DNA of 64,000 nt from positions 248,001-312,000 of the forward strand of contig NZ_JAJJMM010000001.1 of NCBI RefSeq assembly GCF_020905295.1, written 5' to 3'. Positions 43,313 to 51,879 of the stretch are shown here, one piece after another (within the stretch, counting starts at the first letter, position 1; every line of letters begins with the position of its first letter). The notes beneath the pieces are model-generated. The model was not told the DNA's origin, searched no databases, and saw nothing but the letters and a program-made list of their open reading frames with translations. A program made the position numbers and the translations under genes. This DNA comes from Flavobacterium piscisymbiosum. Its GTDB lineage: Bacteria > Bacteroidota > Bacteroidia > Flavobacteriales > Flavobacteriaceae.

Positions 43313-44701
43313 TTACTTTTTATTATTCAAAAACTCATAATACAATGCTTTTGATAAAAATCTTTTATTCTGATACTCATCGATTAGTTCTTCTCTTTTA
43401 ATTTCAATTAATTGACCATCTAAATGATTTTTCGAAAAATATTCTCTTCGGGCTTCATCATTAAAATTCAAATTGCTCAAAAATAACGGTTCAACACATT
43501 TGTTTACTGCAATATTATAAGTGGTAATTAGATTTCCCCAATTTACGAAACTACATAACAGAACCGTTCCGTAAAAATACCATACCATTTGGTTTGCCAG
43601 ATAAGCATTTGTTTTTTGTTTTGTGATTTTTAGAAAAACAAAAACTAAACCTATAATGGCCAAGATTAAGAAAGCATAAACTCCTAATCGTTTATATGTT
43701 AATCCGAAAACTGAAATATATTCTGAGTTTTTAATAATCGTACTCACAATCAAAAGTCCGTTTAGGGCAATCCAGATTTTAGCCAGTTTTTTGAGATTGG
43801 TTGCTTTTTTATCAAAATTAAATCCGCCCTTAAAATAGAACATAATTACACCAACAGCCATAACGATCGAGAAAATTACTGAATTGACTCTTTCGTGCGT
43901 ATCGGCACTCAGGTTTGATTTTGCTATCACTTCAAAAAACTGTTCGTAGTTGTAGGTTACAATAAATACTACAAGCATAATGTTTAGCAATACCAAAGTA
44001 ATTTCGCCGCTCTTTCTCTCGAAGTCAATATCTAAAAACGAAAATGTATTCTGAGTTTTAATTTCGGCTATATTCTTAAAATCATTGTCTAATAATTCGT
44101 TTTTTTCATAACAAACTTCGGGTACCCAGTAATTCCAGAAACTGAATGAAATATAGAACCCCAAAACTCCAATTAATATAACTTCGACAATATCAACATC
44201 TAAAGTATAATCTGTTAGTAAAGAAGAGAAATGAGAGCTTCCGAAAGAATAGGCTGTAAAAAAGACGATGATAAAAATCGTTGGGATAATGAAATACGCA
44301 ACTAGTTTTTTAGCAAAATTATTGTGAATTTTCTTTTCCGGAAGCCACTGGCTGAACATGAAAATACGTCCTATTGAAGCGAATGCATTTAAAAACACTA
44401 ATGGAAATACTTGTACGGTTTTAAGTTTTGATTCCTGGGTTTTAAACTGTAAAAAAAGAATTGACATTGACAAAGCCAGGAAAGAAACAAAATCTCCATA
44501 CCAGGCAAAAGCCAGACAAGATAATACCGAAGTAACAACCAAGATCAGATGCGATCTGTCTGTAAACCGATCCTGAAAGAAATAACAGATTGAACCGGTT
44601 AATAATAGTGCAAAAATAGAGAGGTTTACTCCTACTGACTCGTTGTAAAAAAGCAGTGTAAATAATATACTGCAAGCTAGAATGATTTGATGTTTTTTCA
44701 T
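43313..44701 (-). CDS. DUF4153/DUF4173-like polytopic membrane protein
   Basis: Inner-membrane protein of 462 aa with about 10-12 hydrophobic segments and two conserved-looking polar blocks, SADTHERVNSVIF (about 265-277) and VFGLTYKRLGVYAF (about 330-343), which fit the DUF4173/DUF4153 group. The C-terminal 80 residues are soluble and charged. Function unknown. Upstream lie a small winged-helix regulator and a second membrane protein. A copy of the operator-like motif AAAGTACTTTG-N5-CAAAG lies 69 nt before its start, pointing to control by that regulator. Confidence 0.75.
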   Translation of the reverse strand: MKKHQIILACSILFTLLFYNESVGVNLSIFALLLTGSICYFFQDRFTDRSHLILVVTSVLSCLAFAWYGDFVSFLALSMSILFLQFKTQESKLKTVQVFPLVFLNAFASIGRIFMFSQWLPEKKIHNNFAKKLVAYFIIPTIFIIVFFTAYSFGSSHFSSLLTDYTLDVDIVEVILIGVLGFYISFSFWNYWVPEVCYEKNELLDNDFKNIAEIKTQNTFSFLDIDFERKSGEITLVLLNIMLVVFIVTYNYEQFFEVIAKSNLSADTHERVNSVIFSIVMAVGVIMFYFKGGFNFDKKATNLKKLAKIWIALNGLLIVSTIIKNSEYISVFGLTYKRLGVYAFLILAIIGLVFVFLKITKQKTNAYLANQMVWYFYGTVLLCSFVNWGNLITTYNIAVNKCVEPLFLSNLNFNDEARREYFSKNHLDGQLIEIKREELIDEYQNKRFLSKALYYEFLNNKK

Positions 44702-44769
44702 ATTTGTTGAATTTATTTATTGCTTGTGATTCACCTTTTTTTAATAGTGATTTTGTTATTTTAAATTTA

Positions 44770-44790
44770 AAAGTACTTTGCGTTTCAAAG
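44770..44790. promoter_or_regulatory. Operator-like motif, copy 2
   Basis: AAAGTACTTTG-N5-CAAAG, between the winged-helix gene and the DUF4153-like gene. All 16 fixed positions equal copy 1 at 45733-45753. Confidence 0.55.
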
Positions 44791-44814
44791 CGCTTAGGCA
44801 AAAAAATATAGTTA

Positions 44815-45105
44815 TTACGATTTCATTAATTTTTCAAGATAAGAAAGGTGTTCTTTAAAAGCTGCACGTCCCCTAGGAGTTACCTGATAAGAGGTTTTGG
44901 GCTTTTTACCCACAAATTCTTTTTTAACTTCTATGTATTCAGACTTTTCAAGCGCTGAGGAATGACTGGCTAAATTTCCATCGGTAATGTTCAAGAGGTT
45001 TTTCATCTCGGTAAAATCAACCCATTCATTGACCATCAGAACGGACATAATACCCAGTCTGACACGGCTTTCAAAATCTTTATTTAGTTTATCAATGATT
45101 CCCAT
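44815..45105 (-). CDS. Small winged helix-turn-helix transcriptional regulator
   Basis: Stand-alone DNA-binding protein of 96 aa. It consists of one winged-helix domain: SRVRLGIMSVLMVNEWVDF (helix 1), the recognition region NITDGNLASHSSALEKSEYI (about 39-58) and a wing with KKPKTSYQVTPRGRAAFKEH. The pattern resembles the HTH_34/ArsR- or PadR-like 'transcriptional regulator' family in Bacteroidota that pairs with membrane proteins. It follows the 204-aa membrane gene by 8 nt. It probably binds the AAAGTACTTTG-N5-CAAAG motif present before both membrane genes (autoregulation); this is inference from position. Confidence 0.87.
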   Translation of the reverse strand: MGIIDKLNKDFESRVRLGIMSVLMVNEWVDFTEMKNLLNITDGNLASHSSALEKSEYIEVKKEFVGKKPKTSYQVTPRGRAAFKEHLSYLEKLMKS

Positions 45106-45113
45106 TGCGTGGA

Positions 45114-45728
45114 TTATTTATATTTTTTGAACATTATTAGTCCGTACAAGATATGCAAAATACCAAAACCTACGATCCAAAAAACTAAACCATACCCGAT
45201 ATAAAAAAGAGAAACAAATCCTAAAATTAATTCGCAGAAGCCTAAGTATTTAACATCTGAAAATGTGTACTTCTCTGCGTTTACAAGTGCTAAACCATAA
45301 AAAATTAAAGTTGCCGGAGCAATTAAGCCATAAAGTTCATGGCGCAAAAGTGCCAGACAAAAAATACCTCCTGCCAAAAGAGGAATTGCTAAATTGAACA
45401 ACATATTTTTTGTAGCCGATGTCCAGATTGGTAAATCGTATTTTCTGCTTTTTCTGATCGTAAAGGTTAGTCCAAAAACAAAAGCGAAAGCTAGAATAAC
45501 AATCCCAGTAAAAAACAATTGAGACACTAAACTAGCCGGAATGATAATTTGTTGTGCGTCGAAATACTCAATGCCATTTGCTTTGAATAATTGAAAAACG
45601 TACAATCCGCCAATTAAAGCCGACAGACCCGCAAAAACTCCTGAGAGTCCGCTTAGGGATATAAATCTTGAAGAGCGCTCCATCATGGAACGAATGTGTG
45701 CTAAATCTTCTTGGTGCTTCTGATTCAT
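45114..45728 (-). CDS. Six-helix membrane protein of unknown function
   Basis: Membrane protein of 204 aa with six predicted transmembrane helices (about residues 24-46, 60-85, 105-122, 128-148, 155-175 and 178-198). The cytoplasmic N-terminus (MNQKHQEDLAHIRSMMERSSRFISL) is charged and conserved-looking. I do not recognise a named family. It is first in an operon with a small winged-helix regulator 8 nt downstream. The promoter and operator at 45733-45777 precede it. A sensor or transporter role with the regulator is possible but not shown. Confidence 0.75.
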   Translation of the reverse strand: MNQKHQEDLAHIRSMMERSSRFISLSGLSGVFAGLSALIGGLYVFQLFKANGIEYFDAQQIIIPASLVSQLFFTGIVILAFAFVFGLTFTIRKSRKYDLPIWTSATKNMLFNLAIPLLAGGIFCLALLRHELYGLIAPATLIFYGLALVNAEKYTFSDVKYLGFCELILGFVSLFYIGYGLVFWIVGFGILHILYGLIMFKKYK

Positions 45729-45732
45729 AAAT

Positions 45733-45753
45733 AAAGTACTTTGTAATGCAAAG
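45733..45753. promoter_or_regulatory. Operator-like motif, copy 1
   Basis: AAAGTACTTTG-N5-CAAAG, containing the perfect palindrome AAAGTACTTT and the 6-5-6 inverted repeat ACTTTG-N5-CAAAGT. It lies between the -7 box and the start codon of the membrane-protein/regulator operon and partly overlaps the -7 box. Confidence 0.6.
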
Positions 45754-45777
45754 TTATATTTTATTTTGAATTGACAA
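45749..45777 (-). promoter_or_regulatory. Promoter of the membrane-protein/regulator operon
   Basis: On the - strand: TTG (45777-45775), 18-nt spacer, TAACTTTG (45756-45749). Full match to the Bacteroidota consensus, 20 nt upstream of the start codon. Confidence 0.65.
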
Positions 45778-45831
45778 ATAGAAAATTGATTTTTTTTTAT
45801 GAAGTCGACTTAACTTAAATTTTTATATGCC

Positions 45832-45895
45832 ACCCCGATGGGGTTCTGAAAGACAAAATTCATAGATATCTATAAATATATCGTCCCGATGGGAC
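45832..45895. repeat. REP-like pair of CCCGATGGG palindromes
   Basis: ACCCCGATGGGGT (45832-45844) and GTCCCGATGGGAC (45883-45895) are two short palindromes with the same core, with a third palindrome ATAGATATCTAT (45862-45873) between them. The arrangement resembles REP/RAYT-type elements of Bacteroidota. No REP-associated transposase gene is in the window. Confidence 0.65.
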
Positions 45896-45960
45896 TACAT
45901 CATAAATTCGAATAGCGATTTAAATACTTATAATTTTGATGGACTTCATGAATGAACATA

Positions 45961-46093
45961 AAGTTGCGTGAGGGATAGGAGCTGGCTACCGAAGTAGCGT
46001 GGATAGCCCGACCGTATTTACGAAAGGCGCACATAAGCGGCATGTTAAGTAGCGCCTTTTGTAAATACGGTCACGCCCAAAGTATATAACGCA
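45961..46093. other. Structured intergenic element with long hairpins
   Basis: Begins TTGCGTGAGGGATAG and ends with ATAACGCAAG. It contains a small hairpin GCTAC-CGAA-GTAGC (45993-46006 region), a GGATAGCCCGACC box and a 21-bp hairpin (46010-46030 with 46052-46072, one G-U pair). I recall similar TTGCGTGAGGGAT..GGATAGCCCGACC sequences in other Flavobacteria, with the central arms varying, which suggests a mobile repeat or an RNA. Not a tRNA. Type is undecided. Confidence 0.6.
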
Positions 46094-46095
46094 AG

Positions 46096-46121
46096 AAAGC
46101 CTACTCGATTGAATAGGCTTT
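46096..46121. terminator. Hairpin AAAGCCTA/TAGGCTTT near the folD 3' end
   Basis: Eight-bp stem, followed by a T-rich run on the + strand side only. It could end transcripts from the structured element (+) rather than folD (-). Confidence 0.45.
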
Positions 46122-46143
46122 GTTTATTTTTATTTGAAAAGAA

Positions 46144-47028
46144 TTATTTTTTGGCGCTTCTCATTTTTCTTGCTAAAAGTGTATTTTTAAGCAACATTGC
46201 AATTGTCATTGGCCCTACTCCACCTGGAACCGGTGTGATATAAGATGATTTTTTGCTTACTTCGTCAAAATCAACGTCACCTTTTATAACGTAACCTTTT
46301 GGGTTTGATGCATCGTCTACACGAGTAATTCCAACGTCTATAATTACAACGCCGTCTTTAACCATATCTCCTTTTAAGAATTCAGGAACTCCTAAAGCGG
46401 TGATAATGATATCTGCATTTTTAGTGAATTCGGCTAAATTTTTAGTTCGGCTATGTGTTAGCGTAACGGTTGAATCTCCAGGATTTCCTTTACGGCTCAT
46501 TAAAATACTCATTGGTCGGCCTACAATGTGGCTTCTACCAATTACTACGGTATGTTTTCCGGCAGTTTCTACGTTGTAACGCTCTAGTAATTGCATGATC
46601 CCGAATGGCGTTGCAGGAATAAAGCTTTCCATCTCTAAAGCCATTCTTCCGAAGTTTGTTGGGTGAAAACCATCAACGTCTTTATAAGGATCGATTGCTA
46701 ATAAGATTTTTTGCTCGTCGATATGTTTTGGTAACGGTAACTGAACGATGAAACCATCAAGATCATCATCTTCGTTTAGTTCTTTGATTTTTGCCAGTAA
46801 AGCTTCTTCGGTAATATCTTCGGGTAAACTTACTAAAGTTGAATCGAAGCCAATTTGCTGGCAAGATTTTACTTTACTTCCTACGTAAGTTAAACTTGCC
46901 CCGTTTGTACCAACGATTACGGCTGCCAAATGAGGTACTTTTCCTCCGGCATCTTTTATCGATTGAACTTCGGCTGCAATTTCGTTTTTAATGTCTTCAG
47001 CTGTTTTTTTACCGTCTAGTAGTTGCAT
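46144..47028 (-). CDS. folD: Bifunctional methylenetetrahydrofolate dehydrogenase/cyclohydrolase FolD
   Basis: Interconverts 5,10-methylene-, methenyl- and formyl-tetrahydrofolate with NADP. Family blocks are [16 protein letters not shown] (about 52-67) with the catalytic Lys, [13 protein letters not shown] (about 95-107), [13 protein letters not shown] (about 117-129), the NADP motif [12 protein letters not shown] (about 162-173) and the C-terminal [13 protein letters not shown]. Length 294 aa is standard. It follows ffh on the - strand, separated by a 129-nt gap with a perfect 20-bp inverted repeat. Confidence 0.96.
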   Translation of the reverse strand: MQLLDGKKTAEDIKNEIAAEVQSIKDAGGKVPHLAAVIVGTNGASLTYVGSKVKSCQQIGFDSTLVSLPEDITEEALLAKIKELNEDDDLDGFIVQLPLPKHIDEQKILLAIDPYKDVDGFHPTNFGRMALEMESFIPATPFGIMQLLERYNVETAGKHTVVIGRSHIVGRPMSILMSRKGNPGDSTVTLTHSRTKNLAEFTKNADIIITALGVPEFLKGDMVKDGVVIIDVGITRVDDASNPKGYVIKGDVDFDEVSKKSSYITPVPGGVGPMTIAMLLKNTLLARKMRSAKK

Positions 47029-47035
47029 TGTTTTT

Positions 47036-47142
47036 GTTTCAAGTTTAAAGTTTCAGGTTTCACGTTACAAGCGAAACGCATATATATTTATCGAAAAAAG
47101 TTTCAAGTTTTAGTCTCGAACATGAAACTTTAAACTTGAAAC
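47036..47142. repeat. Perfect 20-bp inverted repeat of the GTTTCA family
   Basis: Arms at 47036-47055 (GTTTCAAGTTTAAAGTTTCA) and 47123-47142 are exact reverse complements around a 67-nt centre. It sits between ffh and folD. Confidence 0.8.
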
Positions 47143-47157
47143 TTTTTTCTTATTTTT

Positions 47158-48510
47158 TTATCTTGGCATTCCGCCTGGCATTCCTTTCATGCCTCCCATC
47201 ATTTTCATCAGGTTTTTTCCGCCCGGACCTTGCATCATTTTCATCATTTTGCTCATTTGGTCGAATTGCTTCATTAACTGATTTACTTGCTCGACTTTGG
47301 TTCCGGAACCTTTAGCGATTCTGGCTTTTCTTTTTACGTCGATTATGGCCGGCTTGCTTCTTTCGATTGGTGTCATCGAGTGAATGATGGCTTCGATATG
47401 TTTAAAGGCATCATCTTCTATTTCTACGTCTTTCATGGCTTTTGAAGCTCCCGGTATCATTCCAACCAGGTCTTTCATATTACCCATTTTTTTTACTTGC
47501 TGAATCTGCGTTAAGAAATCATCAAAACCGAATTCGTTTTTAGCGATTTTCTTTTGAAGTTTTCTGGCTTCTTCTTCGTCAAATTGTTCCTGCGCTCTTT
47601 CTACAAGAGACACAACGTCTCCCATACCTAAGATACGCTCGGCCATACGATCTGGATAGAAAACATCAATTGCTTCCATCTTTTCGCCTGTACCTACAAA
47701 TTTGATTGGTTTGTTTACAACCGATTTAATCGAAATTGCGGCTCCACCACGAGTATCTCCATCTAATTTGGTTAGGATAACTCCGTCGAAGTTTAAGATA
47801 TCGTTGAAGGCTTTTGCTGTATTTACAGCATCTTGTCCTGTCATTGCATCTACAACAAACAAGGTTTCTTGTGGCTGAATTGCTTTATGAACACGAGCAA
47901 TTTCGTCCATCATTTCCTGATCTACTGCTAAACGTCCGGCTGTATCGACAATTACTACATTGAAACCGTTTGCTTTTGCATGTTTGATTGCGTTTTGAGC
48001 AATCTCTACAGGATTTTTATTATCCGGCTCTGAGTAAACCTCAACGCCTATTTGATCTCCAACAACATGCAACTGATTAATCGCCGCAGGACGGTAGATA
48101 TCACACGCTACAAGAAGTGGCTTTTTATTTTTCTTTGTTTTTAAGAAGTTGGCAAGTTTACCAGAGAAAGTTGTTTTACCAGAACCCTGAAGTCCTGACA
48201 TCAAAATAACACTAGGAGTTCCGGAAAGATTGATTCCGGCAACATCACCACCCATTAATTCGGTTAGTTCGTCTTTTACTAACTTCACCAATAATTGTCC
48301 TGGCTGAAGTGTTGTTAAAACGTCCTGACCTATCGCTTTTTCTTTTACTTTGGTGGTAAAATCTTTAGCAATTTTAAAGTTAACATCGGCATCTAATAAG
48401 GCACGACGAACTTCTTTTAAGGTATCGGCTACGTTTACTTCTGTAATTTTACCGTGCCCTTTTAATATATGGAAGGCTTTATCTAACTTATCACTTAAAT
48501 TATCAAACAT
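47158..48510 (-). CDS. ffh: Signal recognition particle protein Ffh
   Basis: GTPase of the bacterial signal recognition particle that targets membrane proteins co-translationally. The N domain (1-90) precedes the G domain with the P-loop GLQGSGKTTFSGKLA (about 109-123), DTAGRL (about 190-195), and TKLDGDTRGGA (about 246-256). The C-terminal M domain is methionine-rich and ends with MMKMMQGPGGKNLMKMMGG. Length 450 aa is normal. The promoter at 48533-48563 is a good consensus match. Confidence 0.97.
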   Translation of the reverse strand: MFDNLSDKLDKAFHILKGHGKITEVNVADTLKEVRRALLDADVNFKIAKDFTTKVKEKAIGQDVLTTLQPGQLLVKLVKDELTELMGGDVAGINLSGTPSVILMSGLQGSGKTTFSGKLANFLKTKKNKKPLLVACDIYRPAAINQLHVVGDQIGVEVYSEPDNKNPVEIAQNAIKHAKANGFNVVIVDTAGRLAVDQEMMDEIARVHKAIQPQETLFVVDAMTGQDAVNTAKAFNDILNFDGVILTKLDGDTRGGAAISIKSVVNKPIKFVGTGEKMEAIDVFYPDRMAERILGMGDVVSLVERAQEQFDEEEARKLQKKIAKNEFGFDDFLTQIQQVKKMGNMKDLVGMIPGASKAMKDVEIEDDAFKHIEAIIHSMTPIERSKPAIIDVKRKARIAKGSGTKVEQVNQLMKQFDQMSKMMKMMQGPGGKNLMKMMGGMKGMPGGMPR

Positions 48511-48532
48511 AATTTTTTCTTTATTTGAAGTG

Positions 48533-48563
48533 CAAAGATAATCTAATTAGGTATTTCAGGCAA
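48533..48563 (-). promoter_or_regulatory. ffh promoter
   Basis: On the - strand: TTG (48563-48561), 20-nt spacer, TATCTTTG (48540-48533). Full match to the Bacteroidota consensus, 22 nt before the ATG. Confidence 0.7.
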
Positions 48564-48589
48564 TTTTTATTTAAGTGCAAAGTTTGCTT

Positions 48590-48766
48590 TTTGCCACGAA
48601 AGCTCAAAGGCACAAAGTTTATCGTTTGCGTTGTGTTTTTTAACCGCTAAGTTCGCTAAGTTTTACGCAAAGAACGCAATGTTTTTACTCGCAAAGACGC
48701 AAAGTCGCAAAGAATATAAAAAACTTTGCGACTTTGTGCCTTTGTGGCTATGAACCTTTGAACCTT
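48590..48766. repeat. GCAAAG-family repeat cluster
   Basis: Dense copies of CGCAAAG/CACAAAG words. Positions 48690-48712 and 48724-48746 form a 23-bp inverted repeat with a few mismatches. Located between ffh and the MBOAT gene. Confidence 0.7.
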
Positions 48767-48770
48767 TTTT

Positions 48771-50456
48771 TTAAAATTGGAAATAAATAAACGGCTGTGA
48801 ACCTGCAACGGCTGTAGCGTACACTATCCAGTAAACGAAACCAAGGATAATTGCCTTTCCTATTAATGGGGTTTTATCGAAAACAAATTTCATTTTTGAT
48901 GTGATCACTTCTGGCAAGAAATGCCAAACGTATCCAAAAAGCATCAATAAGAATACATTTTTATATCCTAATATAATGGCTTGCCAATGTTCTGGTTCGA
49001 ATGTTAACTGACCAATATTGTTGATGACCTGTAAGGCTGTTTCAAAATCTCTGGCGCGGAAAAAGATCCAACAAAAAACTACAAAATGGAATGTAATTAC
49101 GATTGAGAAAAATGTCCATAAGAAATTGGAACCTTTACCTTCTTTTTTGGATGGGAAAAATTCCATGAAGATTTTATGAACCGCTAATGCTAATCCGTGT
49201 AAAGCTCCCCAAACAATGAATTGTGCTCCGGCTCCATGCCATAATCCTCCTAAAAGCATTGTGGTAAACAAATTGAAATTGGTTACCAATGTTTGATGTT
49301 TTTTCTTTGAAAGTAAAAATGTCAAAGAGAATAATATGATTGCACCAATTGCTATACCTAACGGAATAAAACTCTCGTTTATATTTGACATTCCCCAAAG
49401 CAATAATCCGAAGAAGAATAAACTTGGGAATAAAAATCCCGCGAAAGTTCCTTCTCGATTTCCTCCTATAGAAATATACAAGAAATCTTTTAACCAGGTT
49501 GATAAGGAAATATGCCATCTTCTCCAGAAATCTGTAATGGATGTTGATTTATATGGCGTTCTAAAGTTGGCTGGTAATTTGAATCCTAATAACAAAGCGA
49601 TTCCGATTGCCATATCTGAGTATCCTGAAAAGTCGCAATAAATTTGAATAGCGTATCCGTAAGATGCCATTAAATTTTCGAACGATGTATAATTCATTGG
49701 CGTATCGAAAACACGGTCAACAAAGTTTATCGAGATGTAATTTGAAATTACGGTTTTCTTGATTAATCCACCAATAATCAAAAACAAAGCGTTGTTTACA
49801 TCTTGCTTGGTCAGATTTAGCTTTTGATAAATCTGTGGCAAGAAGTCTTTTGCCCTAACGATTGGTCCGGCAACTAACTGCGGGAAAAACGAAACGAAAA
49901 ATAGATATTCGATGTAGTTTTTTGTTGGCTTGATTTCTTCACGATAAATCTCGATAATATAGCTCATCGACTGAAAAGTGTAAAACGAAATACCAACAGG
50001 AAGGAAAATATCATGAAGCTTATAATTGCCATGAAACATATCATTGAATGTTACGATCATGAAATTCATGTATTTGAAATACCCCAATAACCCCAAATTC
50101 AGGATTACACTGATAACCAAATAAATTTTCTTTCGGCTGTCTTTTGCTTCTCGATAAATAATTTGGCTCAAGCCATAATCTACAACTGAGGAAAGCAGTA
50201 ATAGCAAAAAGTAAATTCCGCTTGACTTATAATAAAAGAAAAGCGAGAAGAGAATAACGTATGTTAATCTCAAATAAAATGTTTTGCGTAAAAAAGCATA
50301 CACAAAATAAAACACGAGAAACAATCCTAAGAATAAACCGGTATTAAACAATAGTTTTTCTTCGGGATTGTATATAAACCAACTTTTAGCCTGTTCTAAA
50401 GTAACTGCACCGAAATTTTGAACAAACCAATTATTTATGTTATCTATTGTAATCAA
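48771..50456 (-). CDS. MBOAT family O-acyltransferase
   Basis: Polytopic membrane O-acyltransferase of 561 aa (DltB/AlgI-like), which passes acyl groups across the membrane for O-acetylation of an envelope polymer. Family blocks are PVGISFYTFQSMSYIIEIYR (about 150-169), FCDFSGYSDMAIGIALLLGF (about 275-294), TSITDFWRRWHISLSTWLKDFLY (about 308-330) and the catalytic-His region LLGGLWHGAGAQFIVWGALHG (about 402-422). Two SGNH hydrolase genes follow upstream on the same strand with a 1-nt gap and an 8-nt overlap, a typical MBOAT-SGNH O-acetylation module. The polymer is not identifiable. Confidence 0.92.
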   Translation of the reverse strand: MITIDNINNWFVQNFGAVTLEQAKSWFIYNPEEKLLFNTGLFLGLFLVFYFVYAFLRKTFYLRLTYVILFSLFFYYKSSGIYFLLLLLSSVVDYGLSQIIYREAKDSRKKIYLVISVILNLGLLGYFKYMNFMIVTFNDMFHGNYKLHDIFLPVGISFYTFQSMSYIIEIYREEIKPTKNYIEYLFFVSFFPQLVAGPIVRAKDFLPQIYQKLNLTKQDVNNALFLIIGGLIKKTVISNYISINFVDRVFDTPMNYTSFENLMASYGYAIQIYCDFSGYSDMAIGIALLLGFKLPANFRTPYKSTSITDFWRRWHISLSTWLKDFLYISIGGNREGTFAGFLFPSLFFFGLLLWGMSNINESFIPLGIAIGAIILFSLTFLLSKKKHQTLVTNFNLFTTMLLGGLWHGAGAQFIVWGALHGLALAVHKIFMEFFPSKKEGKGSNFLWTFFSIVITFHFVVFCWIFFRARDFETALQVINNIGQLTFEPEHWQAIILGYKNVFLLMLFGYVWHFLPEVITSKMKFVFDKTPLIGKAIILGFVYWIVYATAVAGSQPFIYFQF

Positions 50457-50457
50457 C

Positions 50458-51879
50458 TTACTTTTTTAATTTAAAATTATCGTATGCTTTTAAAAACGCC
50501 TCTGTAAACAAGTCTCCTTGTTTTTCGTATCCTTTTTTAGAATAATGAACCCAATCGGGCCCTATCAATCCTTGAGATTTTAACTGCTGGATTCCATGCA
50601 TTCCACCAAATTCATCATATAAATCCCAAACAGCAACATTGTCCGTTTCGGCCATTTGAATTATACTTCTCGCATAATCGAATATGTAAGTATTAGTTCT
50701 TCTTCCTTTAAGTAAAGAAGGTGCTGGCGTACTAATAATTATTGGGACATTTATATTCTGCTCTTTCACTTTCTTAATAAATAGACGAATTTGTTCGATA
50801 TAAGCCAAAGCTTCCATGTGATCGTAGCTTTCATTTGTTCCAAAGGAAAGAACCAACATATCAGGATGTAAAGCTTTTAGTTGCTCAAAGAATAAAGGAT
50901 ACTTATTATAATCTGAGAATTTTGCTCCATTTACGCCTATTCCGCTATACATGATTCCAGGCGCATCTTTTTCAAGAACAATTCCGTTAAGTGCATATTT
51001 GTCGGCATTTTTATTCGGGATCAGAAAAATTTTATCCAATGCTTTATCCGAGTGATACGAATGAGAAAAAGAATCAGATTCGAGGTCTAAGGAAACAAAC
51101 GCTGAACTTGTAATATTTTTAGGCTTTGTTTCATTCGTTAAAATCTTTAGCGTTCTGCCCGCGCGGATGTTATTTGATTTTAGATGATTTTCTCGTTTAA
51201 TTTCGGCAATCGAGATATTATATTTATCGGCAATTGTCGAGATCGCTTCGCCTTTTTTAATTTTATGGGTAATCACTTTTCGCTCTGTTGACTGAATCGT
51301 TTTGGTTTGGGATGATGTAGCCAAATCAAACATATTCTCGTTTTTAGGCGTAATAACATGAATGGTATTAAACTTAAAATTTGCCTCTTTGATATGTAAT
51401 TCGATTGCAAAACCACCATTATCTCTCCATAATGCTATTCCGCTTAAACCAACAGGAACATTTTTGAAAGGATGAATGTTTCTATAGTTTTCCCATGCTC
51501 TGTTCGAATAGAAACGCTCATTATAAGAACCATTTGTTTTGGCTAATTGATAAGGAAAAACCAATCCCCTACCGGCATTACCAAACTTTCGTTGAAGATT
51601 AAGCCTGATTTCATTGGTCATTAAATCACTCTGAATATGAGAATCGCCAATATGTACAATACTTATTTTTTGATTATTATGATCCTCGTTTTCTTTTAAT
51701 TTCTCAAAAAAACGCTTTAAGACTTTTGCATTATAGATTCCATCCTCAGAAAAAGAATCAACTGCTGCTGTATCGACTTTATGAATCATGTTTTTTGTTA
51801 TTGGTATTGGATCTGGCTTTTGCATTTTATCGTTTGTTGCGAAAAAAAGGCAACAAAAGAAAATTATTAATCTAGTCAT
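50458..51879 (-). CDS. SGNH/GDSL hydrolase with an inserted LysM domain
   Basis: Exported esterase or acetyltransferase-like protein of 473 aa. It has a hydrophobic N-terminal signal (about 1-17), the SGNH block I HIGDSH with Ser80, a GTNE block (about 345), and the C-terminal DWVH (about 450) with catalytic Asp and His. A LysM module (about 202-247, VITHKIKKGEAISTIADKYN) is inserted between block I and the rest, pointing to peptidoglycan binding. It overlaps the next gene by 8 nt and abuts the MBOAT gene. Likely partner in O-acetylation or deacetylation of a wall polymer. Confidence 0.88.
   Translation of the reverse strand: MTRLIIFFCCLFFATNDKMQKPDPIPITKNMIHKVDTAAVDSFSEDGIYNAKVLKRFFEKLKENEDHNNQKISIVHIGDSHIQSDLMTNEIRLNLQRKFGNAGRGLVFPYQLAKTNGSYNERFYSNRAWENYRNIHPFKNVPVGLSGIALWRDNGGFAIELHIKEANFKFNTIHVITPKNENMFDLATSSQTKTIQSTERKVITHKIKKGEAISTIADKYNISIAEIKRENHLKSNNIRAGRTLKILTNETKPKNITSSAFVSLDLESDSFSHSYHSDKALDKIFLIPNKNADKYALNGIVLEKDAPGIMYSGIGVNGAKFSDYNKYPLFFEQLKALHPDMLVLSFGTNESYDHMEALAYIEQIRLFIKKVKEQNINVPIIISTPAPSLLKGRRTNTYIFDYARSIIQMAETDNVAVWDLYDEFGGMHGIQQLKSQGLIGPDWVHYSKKGYEKQGDLFTEAFLKAYDNFKLKK

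Noticed and set aside
46010..46072. tRNA or tmRNA-like structure
   Set aside because: Hairpin has no cloverleaf, no TTCRA loop and no CCA-ready acceptor; kept as an undefined structured element.
47060..47085. parS-like GTTTCACGT sequence
   Set aside because: Only one half-site matches; the second half is replaced by unrelated bases and the whole lies in a GTTTCA repeat.
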